Shown: piece after piece, positions 37,200 through 50,262 of the stretch
Position numbering within the stretch: the stretch's first letter is position 1
Layout of the letters: each line of letters begins with the position of its first letter
From: Holacanthus passer
Taxonomy: Eukaryota > Chordata > Actinopteri > Pomacanthidae
DNA length: 64,000 nt
Assembly: GCA_025331565.1 (NCBI GenBank)
Contig: JAFREQ010000037.1
Location: 3,027,863-3,091,862, forward strand
Direction of reading: 5' to 3'
The notes under the pieces: generated by a model
Database searches by the model: none
What the model was told of the DNA's origin: nothing
What the model saw: the letters and a program-made list of their open reading frames with translations, nothing else
Translations under genes and position numbers: made by a program

Positions 37200-38524
37200 C
37201 CGTCTCCCACTGATGCCAGCATGTGTGGATATCAACTTTGGTGTCAAGTGCTGCACCACCAGGCGCCCTATCACTGCCTCTTTCACAGAGAGGAAGACAG
37301 TTAGTGTGACGGAGGAGATAAGATGGAAGAAAGAGAAGCAAACAGCTGGTCCAGTCAGCGGCTGTGACAGAGTCTGGACGTCTGCCGATGCCAAGGGGAC
37401 ATTCAGCGGTGGCAGCCACGGACGGGCCCTGTGCTGAGGGCAAACACACACTCACACAAGCAGTGCTCGGCTGTCTGGATTACATTAGCTGTATTTTCCC
37501 CTGACAGAAAGAGAGAGAGGAGAAGAGAGAGACAGTGTGTTGGTGAATAGAGGGTGTATGGGGAATTACAAGGTGCACCTCTGCAAGGCCAAACTTTCTC
37601 ACAGTATTGTCTGCCAGTGATATCAGTGATATTGTCTGTGTTTGGACAAGAAGTAGAACTTTTGACCTTCTTTCCAGTTTCTGATTGAACAGCTGATGCT
37701 CAGGTTGTTGGATAAGTACGTGTTAGGGGAAAAGCAAGAGCTGTGTATTTATCTGCTTTTGTGAATGAAACCTGACTGCAGTGAAGAGTTTGCTTTTTGT
37801 ACAGAAACCTAGCTCCATAGAGTTTATGCAGCTTTTACATTGTATCATTTATCAGCTCATATCATATAAAATATCAAATGGCAAACTAAAACACACAAAC
37901 ACAGGACAGTATGTATTACTGAGGAAAGTCTAAAGAAAAGCTGAATGTTATAGTAGAGTTCAGACCAAATAGACACTCTCAGTACTTTCATAACACTCAT
38001 GAAGGAGCTACTAACAACAACTGTTCATGAGTCTGCTTTAGTGAAGCTGTTACATGAACATTACAGGATATCTGAGAATTCTATCAGGGACAGACCTTTG
38101 CATTGTTTCAGCTCATTGTGCAATGATTTTCGCTGACAATGTGTTTTCCAGTTCAGGACGTGTGCCATCCATGTTTTATACGGTCTATGGTGCCATCCTT
38201 TAACACAGATGACACATGGTAGAAGGTTGGGTGCACAAAGCACAGGACCTTGACACCAGAGAGAGGTTCATGTCCTGCATCCCACATGTTGCTAATTAAT
38301 CCGATGATTATTTTCCTGATGAACAGCTCATAAAACATCAGAAAACAGTGAAAATGCCCCTAGATTAGAGCCCAGGGGATCATCATCAAATGTTTTATTC
38401 TGTTTAAGCAAAGGTCAAAAACCAAAAAAACACTCAACTTTCAGTCATGTAAGACTAAGACAAGCAGGACAATCTCACATTTGAGAACCGAGAACCATCA
38501 GGTGTTTGGCATCCATGCTTGAAA

Positions 38525-38605
38525 AATGACTTATACGATTAATCGATAATCTAAATGTCTGTGATTAATTTTACATTGGTCAACTAAATGACAATCAACT
38601 AATCA
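38525..38605. repeat. Fragment of the AATCGATTA-rich MITE family
   Basis: ACGATTAATCGATAATCTAA followed by GATTAATTTTACATTGGTCA resembles one end of the element at 44006-44297. No second end is seen. Confidence 0.35.
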
Positions 38606-38823
38606 TGGCTGCAAAAAAAAGTGTCAAACCTTAATGCATATCTGGAGGTTGGCTTGGCTGTTGGAGTTTTCATATCAGCACACTTGCCCACAAAGCTGCT
38701 TTAGCATTATGGGAAGAGAGAATGCGTTTGATGGTTTAAAGACTGGAGCAGCAGACACACCCCTCCACAAGTAGTACGGGATATAAATACACATGCCACC
38801 TTCAAGGGTCTTATCCAGGCAGT

Positions 38824-38825
<2 letters not shown>

Positions 38826-38862
<37 letters not shown>

Positions 38863-38874
38863 CCTCTCTCTCTT
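38826..38874 (+). repeat. (CT)n microsatellite
   Basis: About 16 CT units followed by CCCTCC and more CT. Confidence 0.9.
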
Positions 38875-39922
38875 CCTGCCAAACACAAACACACATGCAG
38901 AGGGGTAATGCAAGTGCAGGGGCAGGGACAGCTGCAGACTAAATAGAGAAAGAGACAACTAGAATTATGGCAGTTGAGGCTGATTTGGCTATGCTAAGTA
39001 CCTCACTCTGTAAAAGCATTGATACGGCACCCTGCACAAAGCCAATGGGCGGCGGCATCGTAACTGTCAGAAGACGAATGCTTGTTAGTGAGATAAATGA
39101 TAATATAATGATAATTCCTGCAAAGTATTTTAGTGCAAAGTATACGCTGTTATTCTTTGGCAGTGTGATGTTTAGCAAACTAAACACGAGGCAGTCAGAC
39201 AATTTGTGAAAGGGGAATATCCAGTTCAAACACTGTCTTCAAGTCTCTCACTGATCTCTCACTATCGAGTGAAGGGATCAGCTGAAGTTGTTGCTATCTC
39301 CTCATGTGGTAACATAATGGATGAATATAGCGGGGAAGGGCGACTCTGGGAGGTACTGAGAGCTCAGGAGAGCTATCTAAATGAGATCTCTGCAGTCCTG
39401 AGGACAGAAGTGTGTGTCACTGTCTGAGAAAGCGTGTGTGCACATGTGTGACCATGTTGAAATCTCACAAGGAGAGGAGGCCAGGAGAGGCCAGTGCTTC
39501 TACATGTCATTTGAGAGACCAGGATTTTGTTTAATGGGGATAGGCTGACCACTGTTGTCTTTCCATTTTACGCCACTTATCCTGGTCCCAGTCTTCTGCT
39601 GGACACTTTAGTTAGATTAGGCCACTAGATTAGCCCAGACGTCCTTTTCCCCAGCCACATCCTCCAGCTCCTCCCGAGGCGTTCCCTGGCTATGTGGAGT
39701 ATGTTATCCCTCCAGCATGTTCTGTGTCTGCTTCCAGTTAGTAGTGCCTGAAATACTATCACAGGCCTCCCTGTCTCCTTTAAAGGCAAAGGAGCAGCAC
39801 TTTCAGTCCCTGATATCCAAGCTCCTAACACTTTCACAAAGATTAAGCCCAGACACCATCGCATCTCGGTTGCTTGTATGTACAATCTTGCTCTTGGTTA
39901 CTAAATTACAAGTTCATAATCA

Positions 39923-40258
39923 TAGGGATGGGTATTGGTACTAAATTGGTACCGGTTCCTGACTGGTCAGTACCAAAATATTGACGAGCTCCTGGACAAA
40001 TGGTGCTGCCATCAGTATTTATGCAATGTTGATTCATCCTAACATAGCTGGCATTTTCTAATTCCTGATTCACGAAGCTGCCGGCATCAGGTGATTACAT
40101 TGACGTTGCATAACTGTGTGCTTACATTCTGTGTTTCGCAGTCATGACTAGCAGAGCAAAATGCTCAAAAGTGTGAGCTCGATTTACGAAATTGAAAGAA
40201 AATGCAGGTAAATGCAATATATGTAAAAAGGTAGTTTTGTGTAAACACCAGCAACCTC
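39923..40258 (+). mobile_element. hAT-type transposon relic with a BED-like zinc-finger fragment
   Basis: The block starts AGGGATGGGTATTGGTACTA, a common fish repeat end. An ATG at 40144 opens MTSRAKCSKV, then a TGA at 40174-40176 (a position where Trp is usual), then ARFTKLKENAGKCNICKK to 40243 in the same frame. The spacing of CNIC and the preceding SKV...F fits the start of a BED finger of hAT transposases. The downstream part is not recognisable. Confidence 0.5.
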
Positions 40259-43200
40259 AGGAAACAAAGCATCCTCGATGCATCCTCCCGGCTCAGCTGC
40301 TGATGGGATTTGCCTAAAACTTCTGAAAATTTGCCTGTCTCAATCTCATCAAGTCAAGGTAACACTCCCATAGAGACCTGTCAACCAGGGATAATTAATT
40401 TTGTATTGTTTATGGTTGTTAATATTTTCAGCTGTAGGGAGATGATGATGCCCTTGCATTTTCAGCCTGCACTTGTTTACATGGTGGCAATCTGGCACCA
40501 TTAAGAGGATGCTGAATTAGCTATTAGCAGTGTCTGTTTGCAATGCAGTAATGGATGTGCAGATAATTATCACTGGAATACTTTGATACTGAAGACAAGT
40601 TAAAAACTCAATGATTCTCAGGCAAGTTCTGGAATTATGCCAAGTGAAAAGGGAGCCAAATCACAAGGCCAAATTACAATAAGTAACTTGTTTTTAGAAC
40701 ACCAGCATGCACCTCTCCCTGTCTGATGTCTCTTGACTTTAACATACACTCCACAGTTCCTTAAAAATACACTTAGGGAGCAGTGATGTTTTCAATCCCT
40801 CACAATAAATTGTAATTCACCCATATTGCCAACAATATTTTTCTACAGCCAACACTTCAGTCCAACATGACACAGCTAAAGGCATCTATTGGTGAAAGAC
40901 TACTTTTTCTTTTTTTATAAATTCTCCAAGACGGCATCATTTCCCTGCAAGCCACCTCCTGGTCTGAGCCCAGACAGAAAAATTCAGCTTTCCAACAGAT
41001 TCATTCAGAAAGAATTTGCAGGGTTTGAGATGTGGAATAACAACACAATGACACAAGAGGAACATTAACATGGAAATAATAATAAATAAATGAATGAATG
41101 AATAGAACAGCAAGAAGGATTTTTATAAACGTCAGTGCATAGTATGTACAATAGTGTATCTTGCCTTAACACCTGTTGCTATTTCTTGTGGTTGTTAGTT
41201 GTTCACACATGTCTTATCAAACAAGCAAAACCAGATAAGCCATGTTGCTGTTCTGCACAATAGAAGCCTGACACTGATAAAGAATGAAGGAATAACCATT
41301 TCTCAGTCCTGCTATCAACTCTATCAAGCACGTGAAAAGAGGGCTCGGCCATATGGTATTAGTTTCAGTGCCCCAGGGCCAACATCTGTATGCAGACATC
41401 GTCCACATCCAGACCGAGGAGACAAATGTTTCTTTTTTCAAAACTGAAAGAAGTCTTTTCATGGACTCGCCATTTCAACTAGAAGCGGTCAGACATAAAG
41501 AGAATGACTGGCAACACTGCAGGGCACTCTGTGACTATTTCTTTATGTTAGCATCTGGGTGAGTGTGTGTGAGTGTCTATGTGGATTTGTGTGATGGTCA
41601 GTTACTGATGCCCACTGAGCCACATCTGAGGTGGATACATTCCTATCGTGTTGGCACAGTTAAGACGCTGGACAGGAAGTGATAGCAGATAAAATGGCAT
41701 CTGCTGAAACAACGCCACATTATCCTCTTTTCAATAAGAGCTCAGTGTTTCTTTTAAATCTTTTAAATGTGATTACGGTGATAGAACCTTTTTGTTACCA
41801 GCTGCTGCCACTGTGCATTTTTACTCACAGTGAAAAAATATCCAGCATCCAGCACAAGGTTTTTAACACCATTGCTGATTTGCTCCAGTGCACATTCTTA
41901 TCAAGTATTCAAATGGTGTGAAGAGCAATGAACTACCGCTAGATGTACTCCTGAGTTCAACAGCTAAGTGAGTGGGGGAGAGAAAGGTCGCTAACCTACA
42001 AAAGCACTTACACCTAGGGGATGACTTACAGTGCATATCTCAGTGCCACTCTTTATTGGAACTGCTGGGATTGAGTGCCTTGCTTTACTTGTTGTTCCCA
42101 ACTGTCCCACAAATTTAACCCAAAGGCCCTCCAGTCACCAGGTAGCGAGGATTTGATTTGACGTCCAGGTTAAAAATGGCCAAGATTTGATTTAAAAGTG
42201 AAAAAGCACAGCCACTGTTTCAACAGCACTTAAATGACTATATTTCAACCTGTAGCAGGTCCTTGTGCCGCACTGAAATGAAGTCATTAAAATAATGTTG
42301 AAATAATGGTTATATTCCACCAAGAACTATTTAAAAAAAACCTTTCATTTCCAACCAAATTTAGTCTGGTTTCTCCCTTGCCTGAGGGGAACTACCAAAG
42401 AGGAAGAATAGATATCCCTGTCATCTCAAGATCATAAGGAACATCTGGGAAAAAATAAATAAAAACAACCTGCAAAAAAAAAGTCTACATCAAATATCAA
42501 ATATGTGTCTGTTGCTCAGGAAAGACAGAAAAGTGTGTTCACCCAGATAGTGATGAGAAAACTGTGACTGACTTGATTTGCAAAATTGGAGAAGATACAC
42601 TTCTTGGGGAAGAGGAACTCACCTATTAGTGAATAATAAATGTAATCAATAAATACATTGTCATACATGGATTTTTCTGTGACACAAAATGATAATCATT
42701 ATTTTTCCTTTTATTGTCATGTACAAAAACAGAATTTGAATAATAATAATGTATGTTTTATGTTAATTAGATGCTTACTGGAAGAAATGTAACTACATTC
42801 AAAGAACACTGTACATTAGCGTTTATGATTACTATTCTAAATAAGTCATTAACCATCTGTGAGAGACGATGCTTGAACAGTAACCCACAGCTTCAGGTCC
42901 TGACCATTAAAACTCTGTACTTCCTGCTGGTGGCTTTCTGGACTAAAAGCCCTGTGTTCTTTGAAAGCCTCCTCCTTTCCACCCCATTATCTACACAAGC
43001 ATGTTAAACCCACCACTTAATCGTTCATTATTGATAGCTCAGCAAGAGGCCTTCCCTCCCGGTGTTATGGGAGAATGCTTAAGGCTGAGATGTAAAAGAT
43101 GTGGGTTAAGGATTTGTGGATCCAGCCACTGTGCTGCATTGGCAGCCTTTGACTGGGCTGAGCCGTGCGAGCCTTGTTTATGTGTGGGACGTGTTGTTGC

Positions 43201-44005
43201 TGGTGAACGTTCCCCAGCTGAAAACTGCTGCGACGAGGTGCGTGTTCAAGTGGACGACCCAGTGTGTCGCCTGCATGTAAGTGTGTGCTGATACATTTGC
43301 AGCTTATTCGAGAGAACTGTTTCATCCTTCAATTCATTTCTTTCTAAAAAAAAACCTACCCTTCAAACTCATTAAATGCAAAGTATCAGTCTTACTCCGG
43401 CTGCATGCACATCACTTCAGCATGTTAGGAAATCCAAAGCTTGACAGGCCTGCCATGCATACTTAGGATTGCTAAGCTATGATTGGAAAATTGCTATTCG
43501 GAAGAAGGGTTTAGCGAATGGTCAATTAATAAGCAAGACATCTCTCCATTTAAGAGCCGTTTGACAGCTCTTCTGTCTAACTGAGACCTGTGAATCAGCA
43601 GCACAGGTTGAATGTGCGAGGCTGGTATACCAGGGGTCATGCCTCCGTAAAAGCTGTGACAAGGCCTGCTGTTTATGAGCTGGATAACACGGCTCTGACA
43701 GCATATCAATCCCTCACATTTTCAGCCAAGGACATCGAGAAAAACGTCAGCTTTGACAGATGATGCAGCCTGGGATTTTCGCCGTAACAGCGGAGGACTA
43801 TCCAGTTTACACCACCGCTCTGAGCCACTTCTAGTATGACTATTAATCCTCAGAGAGCCACACACATGCAGCGGAGAGGCACCAGCGTGACCTCGTTTTA
43901 AAGAGCAAAAGGTCATGTGACCATGTACTTGTGGACAGAGAGGAAAAGATAAAGAACATGAGTGATGAGGAGATAATGTTCAGCAAACAGGCAGATGAAT
44001 CGGGA

Positions 44006-44297
44006 CATTAAAGCTGCAACGATTTGTCAAATAATCATTTAATCGATCGAAAGAAAATCAATCAGAAACTATTTTAGCAAAAACGTCTTCAATGCTTCTT
44101 CAATGTAAGGATTCACTGCTTTTCTTATTTATAATAATAAATGAAGGTTTTGGACTGTTGGACAAAAGAAGCAATTTGAAGACATCGCTTCGGGCTCTTG
44201 GAAATTGCGATGAGCATTTTTCACAATTTTAATTCTTATATAAAATAATTGGCACATTAATCTATAATGAAAACAATCATTACTTGCAACCCTACAG
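44006..44297. repeat. MITE-like repeat with GCTGCAACGATT ends
   Basis: The left end AAAGCTGCAACGATTTGTCA and right end AATCATTACTTGCAACCCTA are imperfect inverted repeats. The inner AATCATTTAATCGATCGAAA and TTGGACTGTTGGACAAAAGA blocks match a very common fish non-autonomous DNA element. About 290 bp, degenerate. Confidence 0.6.
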
Positions 44298-47003
44298 GAC
44301 ATCTTGAGTTTGATTTTGCAACAATGACCAGCTGCACATCAGTATCGGACTCATTACACTTACACACAAATAAATCGACCATGTGATGTGAACCATTTGA
44401 TGTGAAACGTGACTGTAGGATAATTTACATATAAGCTTAACTCATTTGCAACCTCACGCTAAAACAATAGAAGATAGTTCAGCAGGAAGGCATCTGCAAA
44501 CACATCTGCATCTAATCTAAATCACAGCAGAACTGCAGCCATGGCAACGTAAACAAATCTGGCAGGATTGCTGCTCAGCCTCAAATTTCATAAATTAAAT
44601 GGTTTCGTGCTCTCTAAATTAACAGTAATGTTGGTTGATTGTATTGCTGGTTAATTGTTAAAACAATACACACACACAGACACACACACAATAGATGGGG
44701 TTATCTCTACAACACAGCCCAGCATGACTCACAGCTCCACCATTAGCCCACACATGGGAGAGGAAAGATAAGTCTAACCTACAAACAGAGTAGTTATACT
44801 TATAAAACATTGATCAGACCACCACTACAGTCTGTGGACCAATCGTCTGCCTTCCTTCCCTCTTACTCTCCTCTCCCCCTCCACTATCTATTCTCCCTGT
44901 ATGATGCTTACATCCCACTGCCTCCTCTTCCACCCCACTTGTCTTTAGCCACGAATGGTAGATGGAAGCTTATACCTGTTGACCTACATTACCACTGTCT
45001 TGACAGGCCTGAACAGAGGAGGTTGTTTCTATCCTATTGGGGGCACAGTAATGTATAGGAGACGGGCCATCCTTTGTCGAGACTACCTGGGTTCAATCAA
45101 GCGCATACTGTATGATAGCAAGCAGACAGAGAGGCAAGAACAACTACAAAATGAAAGAACAGCACAATTTCAGGTGCTGACAATAAAATGTGTCTGTGGT
45201 AGTCAGACTAAACAAAGGGCCATTGAGATAAAACTCCAAATGGCCACTTATTGCTTTCTGGTTCCTTCTGTTTTCCTTTTCTGTTGCCATTTTCCAAGCC
45301 CCTCATGTCTAAAACATAAATACTGCACACACCCAATCTAACAAGTGAAAAATTCCATTTTAAATATTTTTGCATGTTTGCTGACTGATTATCAAGACGG
45401 TATAGTTAGATATGTGCAAAATGCATGACTATTAATATGTCCAAGCAAAGAGGAAAAGGTGTGTTATAAACTGCTTACAGGTAAGATAAGTGCTGCAGGA
45501 GGTGAATGAATTTAGAGTGAGAGCTAGGTAGGATGACAGTGAGGAGGATGTCACATGGCAGATTCAGCCAACAGATAGTCTGGAGTAACTAGTATAGATG
45601 CATCTGATTTTGCACTGTTAACACCTGACCTGATTAAAGGGTTAATAGACAGTTAGTCAGATCAGTTATCCACTTGCTCTCCCACACATTTTATGCCACA
45701 GTAGCTGCTGTAGGACAGCGAACATTGCTCAGCACCCTAAAAATGTTGACCTACATCTCACTGGCTTTCATAAGGGGGAGAAACTATCTCCTGGATATGT
45801 GTGTGAAAACAAGGTCCAGTGCCATTTACAGACAGAAAGTCAATGCTCACTGGTCTCTGGTTTGTTACAAACAATGTTCCCCAGAGGCTCCATCTGTTGT
45901 CTGACATAACTGTATCAGAATGATCAAGGGTGCATATAACTGGATCACAGGTAAGCATGCGTGGCAAAAATCACAAATGCATAACATCAGTTGTTTCAAA
46001 ACCGCCTTTGTGTATCAGGCAACAACTGAAGATCTTCTTTTATTGAAGTAGCAAGCAGTGAATCACAAGTGTCAAATCAGAGGTGCATAATCACATGAAG
46101 GGGGAACAGTGATAATGCAGAGGATTGCACAAGAACCATGAAACACAGTTGAAAACACCACGACTGTCACCAGTCATTCAAATGCATCTGGCTGGAAGTG
46201 AATAACGGTGACCTGCAGCACAGAGTGTTTTCAGTGTTTTCTGCCCAACATGCTTGACACTGGCAACATTTTGAAGACCACATAGGACCATAGGTTTCAG
46301 GCCATTGGAGAATCTAAAGATAATCTCATGGTGGCCAGTGGACAGTAGGGCCACTACACTAGGACACACAATGTTCCTAATGTTGATGCTGACAGGGACA
46401 AGACAAATTTACTCAGGGGTTAAACTGAAGAGTTTGAAATCAGATATGACTCCTTAAAGTCATGTGATCATTTCTAGTTTTTAATACTTCAACTTCAGCC
46501 TCAAGAAATGCAAGACCTCCATTGTTTTGGCAGCAAAGCAATGTGGACCATTCTTCAGAAATATGGCCACTGTGCAACTTACAGAAGCTCAACTGTGAGA
46601 GAATGGAAGCACTTAAAGCAAAAAAATGGAAAATGTTTGGCAGTGTCCTGTATATAACCTGGTCAAAATAGTAAAAACAAGCAATCCAGCTTATTCAACA
46701 TCAGCAAGGTGGTTAAATTGTCTCTTAGACACCTTTTGAGAGGTGCAGCATGTGAGAGGATTCTCACATCTCAACATAATAAAAAAAACCTAGTTCAGAT
46801 CTCATCTGTCACACTCTCATCTCTCAGCCCTGATGCACACAGAGACACTTGACACAAAGCCAATTTGTTGACCTGTGGATGGAGACGGCTAATTGGATGC
46901 TCAACCAGGGACTGGGAGGTGCATCTTCATCATCCAACATGCAGGAAGCTACAACAGAGGAAAGTGAGGAAGATTGTGTTTTTAAACACCACACTATGTA
47001 TGG

Positions 47004-47037
47004 GGTGAGTACCAAACACCATCTCTTGGTACTCACC
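47004..47037. repeat. Perfect 12-bp inverted repeat with 10-nt loop
   Basis: GGTGAGTACCAA (47004-47015) and TTGGTACTCACC (47026-47037) are exact reverse complements. Each arm contains a GGTGAGT donor-like core, one on each strand. Confidence 0.7.
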
Positions 47038-48673
47038 AAGTATCTGAGTAAAAAATTCATGTGCACCCCTGAGAATGATATTGGGTTCTGCAAGGCATTT
47101 CTCCAGCGCTGGCACAGTGTAAAAATTCATAATGCATGTCTGGAAATGTCTATGTCCACAGAGACTGTAATATCAACATTACATAGATACCATATATCAA
47201 ACATACTGTATAATATGCTTCAGTGGATTTGGCCCAAGCAAATATTGAGCAAAGAAAAACACTTGTATCAACATTAAGAAAAGGCATTCAGTGGCTAAAA
47301 GTATCAGCTTTATCGATCTAACAAGCATTAATTCAATTTAGGCACTGGTCCAAAATAATAATACAGTCACTCAGCGCAGGCTAACAACCAAGTAGGAAAC
47401 TCAACCAGTTTCAAAAAACAGCACCCGATTCAGCAGCACTCAATAAGATGCATCTGCATCACTCCTCAGTCCCCTTTCATCTTGGGAAGGTAATGCTGAT
47501 GTTCACTTTACTTTTGTCTTTGAAATATTCCCTTTCATTTCAGCAGCCTTGCTTTTCTCTAAAAGAGCTTCAGCCCCTTGTCTCCTGAATTTCTTTTAAT
47601 GCTCTTTCAGTTTGTGTCGGCACTTTGATTAAATGGTACAGGTTGACACATTATTGCATTATATAAAAATGCACTATATAATAGCAAAATTGATATGTAT
47701 TTGAATGAAAATGCCACTGATCAATACTAATAAAAAATAATAAAAAAGGTAAACTGTGTGACATAGTCAACACAGAGGTCAATGGTCAAAAACATCATCA
47801 TGAACACATCTGAATGTACACGCAGTGACAGGATATCTCTAACTAAACAAATAAGGACACAGATGGAAGAGAGCATGTTGAGCAATTACAACAATAAAAC
47901 ACACTCTTTAACAAAGTTAGTATAAGCTGAACTGATGCAGGTGAATATCAATATCAGTGTGGAACAAATCCTGGACCTGCTCTGCTGATGGCAAAATGAT
48001 CTGCTGATACGGAGACAGGCTCATTTTGTGGTTTGTGCCAACACATGCCAGAATGAAATAAAGTTGAATCGTAAAAGCTGAAACAAACATTTGTGGATCA
48101 ACAAAATCTGTTCTCTATCCAGAATCTCTTCGAGCATGAAAGAAAACATCTCTTTGTATTCTGGAAGATAAAACAAATAGCATAAAATGAAACACTTGAG
48201 TAACTGTGAAAGCTGACAATCTTGACTACATATGACTTTTGACTGGTCTCCTGACTCCAGCGTCTCTTGTCTACATGAAATGCTAAATATATCCTGTCTT
48301 CTCTCTCCACTAAACAGCTTCTGAGCTAATGTGGGCTGCTAGGCAGTGGTGGGTCGGGGTGTGAAAGGATGACATGCGTCCAGTGGAGATGCTCTCATCA
48401 GCGGATCTCAGCTGCGCAGAGTTTGAGGCTCAGCCGCTGACTCATACCAGTCCACATGACTTCACACGCTGATGCTCGCTGATAACGTGCCGGAATTAGG
48501 GCCACCGTGTGTCGATATGTGAGCGTGCACATGAATGTGTGTGAGTGCCGTTCTCACAGGCCTAAGATCCATGGAAAAGCCATAGATATGCACACCCCGT
48601 ATATCCACTGATTCCTGCCAGCAGCACCCACCAGCAGCTATGTGACCGGATTCCAGTGAGCGTCTGCGACTCT

Positions 48674-48930
48674 GGTTCCCAATCTGGGAGGTTGAGACCC
48701 GCCTAAGGGGTCACAACATGAATCTAAGGGGTCATGAGATGTTTACCAGGAACTGAAAAAAGAAAAATACTGAAAATTTGACTCTTGGACTTTTGGAGAT
48801 GGCAGAATGACCAAAACTTTAAATCACTAAAGAAATTTACTTAAAATGAAAAGATAAATGAAAAGTACAGCTAACACAAGTTAAATGTGAAATTACACAG
48901 GCCATAAACAGATAGTGGAAATGCTCTAAA
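48674..48930 (+). repeat. Dispersed repeat beginning GGTTCCCAATCTGGGAGGTT
   Basis: The start and the following AAGGGGTCACAACATGAATC and AAGGGGTCATGAGATG are the signature of a common fish repeat. The right boundary is not defined. Confidence 0.5.
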
Positions 48931-50204
48931 GCACCTTTTCTGTGTAAAAAGTGTCCTGTAGCGGCTCTAAACCTCTCTTAATGGTACTGAAGTGTAAAAG
49001 AGGTAAAAGCTTTTTCTGTATTTCCCTGGTTGCTTTGGATCTATTTTCTCTAACTACCCTGCCTTAGTCATTGTATCCCAGGAAAAAGAAGTTGGAGCAG
49101 ATAATATAGTCAGAGCCGGTTCAAATCAGATGTGCATCTAATACAAAGTGACACTGGATGTGTTCCTAGTCTCAGATTTCACGCAGTTAAACTAAGCTTA
49201 CTTTTCCACTTTGTTCATTTTTTTCTTTCTTTCTCTTCCCTGTCATTGTTTTATTCTCTCCTATCTCATCAGGTCATCTTAGTATTTAAAGTGTAATTTC
49301 TGGAGTGTGGAGTCTTTCTATAATATCTGACTATATCTGACATTTAGTTGTTACAGTCTTCTTGCACTTCCTACATATTACTGTGGTTTGTCGTACATCT
49401 GATCTTTTGTAACCAAACCACTTCCAAACTACTGTCGCTCCCCTTTTTGGAACTAACTCCTTCACCATGGAACCGGTGGCAACTTTCGCTTTCAGCCTTG
49501 CTTGTTGTTGCTGTGTGTATCAATATGACATCTTTACGTCAGGAAGTCAAAATATTGCCATTATAATGATATGTGTTTTTATTATATTAAAAATGATGCT
49601 GTTATTGTGAATGACATGATATGGCACAACCCTTAATGTAGCACATCCACACACACACTTCACACAGATGTAATGACAATGATTGGCATGTGTAAGATGA
49701 GATGGAGCAGGCATCATGTCTATTTTTCCAAGGACAGCCAGAAAAGATAGCCAATAGCAATGTAATGACTTCTCATGTCAATATTAAGCCATCAAAATGT
49801 ATCACAAATTACTGAAAAGGCTGTGAGATGTCAGATGCATGCCCAGATAAATAACTTACAACCTGCAGTAGTAACTGTTTCCTTGTAAGCGTTGCTTCAA
49901 AGACCAAAAACGACAGGTTACAGGTGACATTAACATACACAAGTTCCAAGAAACATAAAAAAGTCAGCTGGAGAAATATATCCCAAGCTACTGTGTGTAA
50001 ACCATGAGAGCTCTTAGATCCATTTCCTACTCAGCACACAAATACAGTACACACACACACACACACTCACACTAACTCACTTCAGGGGGATTGACTGGAG
50101 CTAGCTGAGAAAGTAGCAGCCATCATTACCTTGTCTGCTTGTAAACCACGAGGGCCAGAGCAATCATCACCCTTAAACACAACGTTTCCTATTACTCAGT
50201 GTGT

Positions 50205-50208
<4 letters not shown>

Positions 50209-50242
<34 letters not shown>

Positions 50243-50262
50243 ACACAACTACACCCACACAC
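50209..50262 (+). repeat. (AC)n microsatellite, interrupted
   Basis: AC units with TC and CC interruptions. Confidence 0.85.

Noticed and set aside
36757..37455. 232-codon open frame on the minus strand, the longest outside pak5 exons
   Set aside because: It runs through a (GT)n microsatellite, giving a Cys-Val run, and a serine run; no family is recognised and it lacks exon-like splice borders. Most likely fortuitous.
43001..43291. Cys-rich 96-codon plus-strand frame
   Set aside because: Cys spacing does not fit a known zinc or EGF motif, and there is no signal peptide or splice support.
45037..45095. Possible tRNA-derived SINE head (GGGGGCACAGTAATGTATAG ... GGGTTCAATCA)
   Set aside because: The A and B boxes are only loosely matched, and no tail or second copy was seen.
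46849..47277. 142-codon plus-strand open frame
   Set aside because: Starts and ends without splice or promoter context, no recognisable domain, and contains the 12-bp palindrome. Treated as chance.
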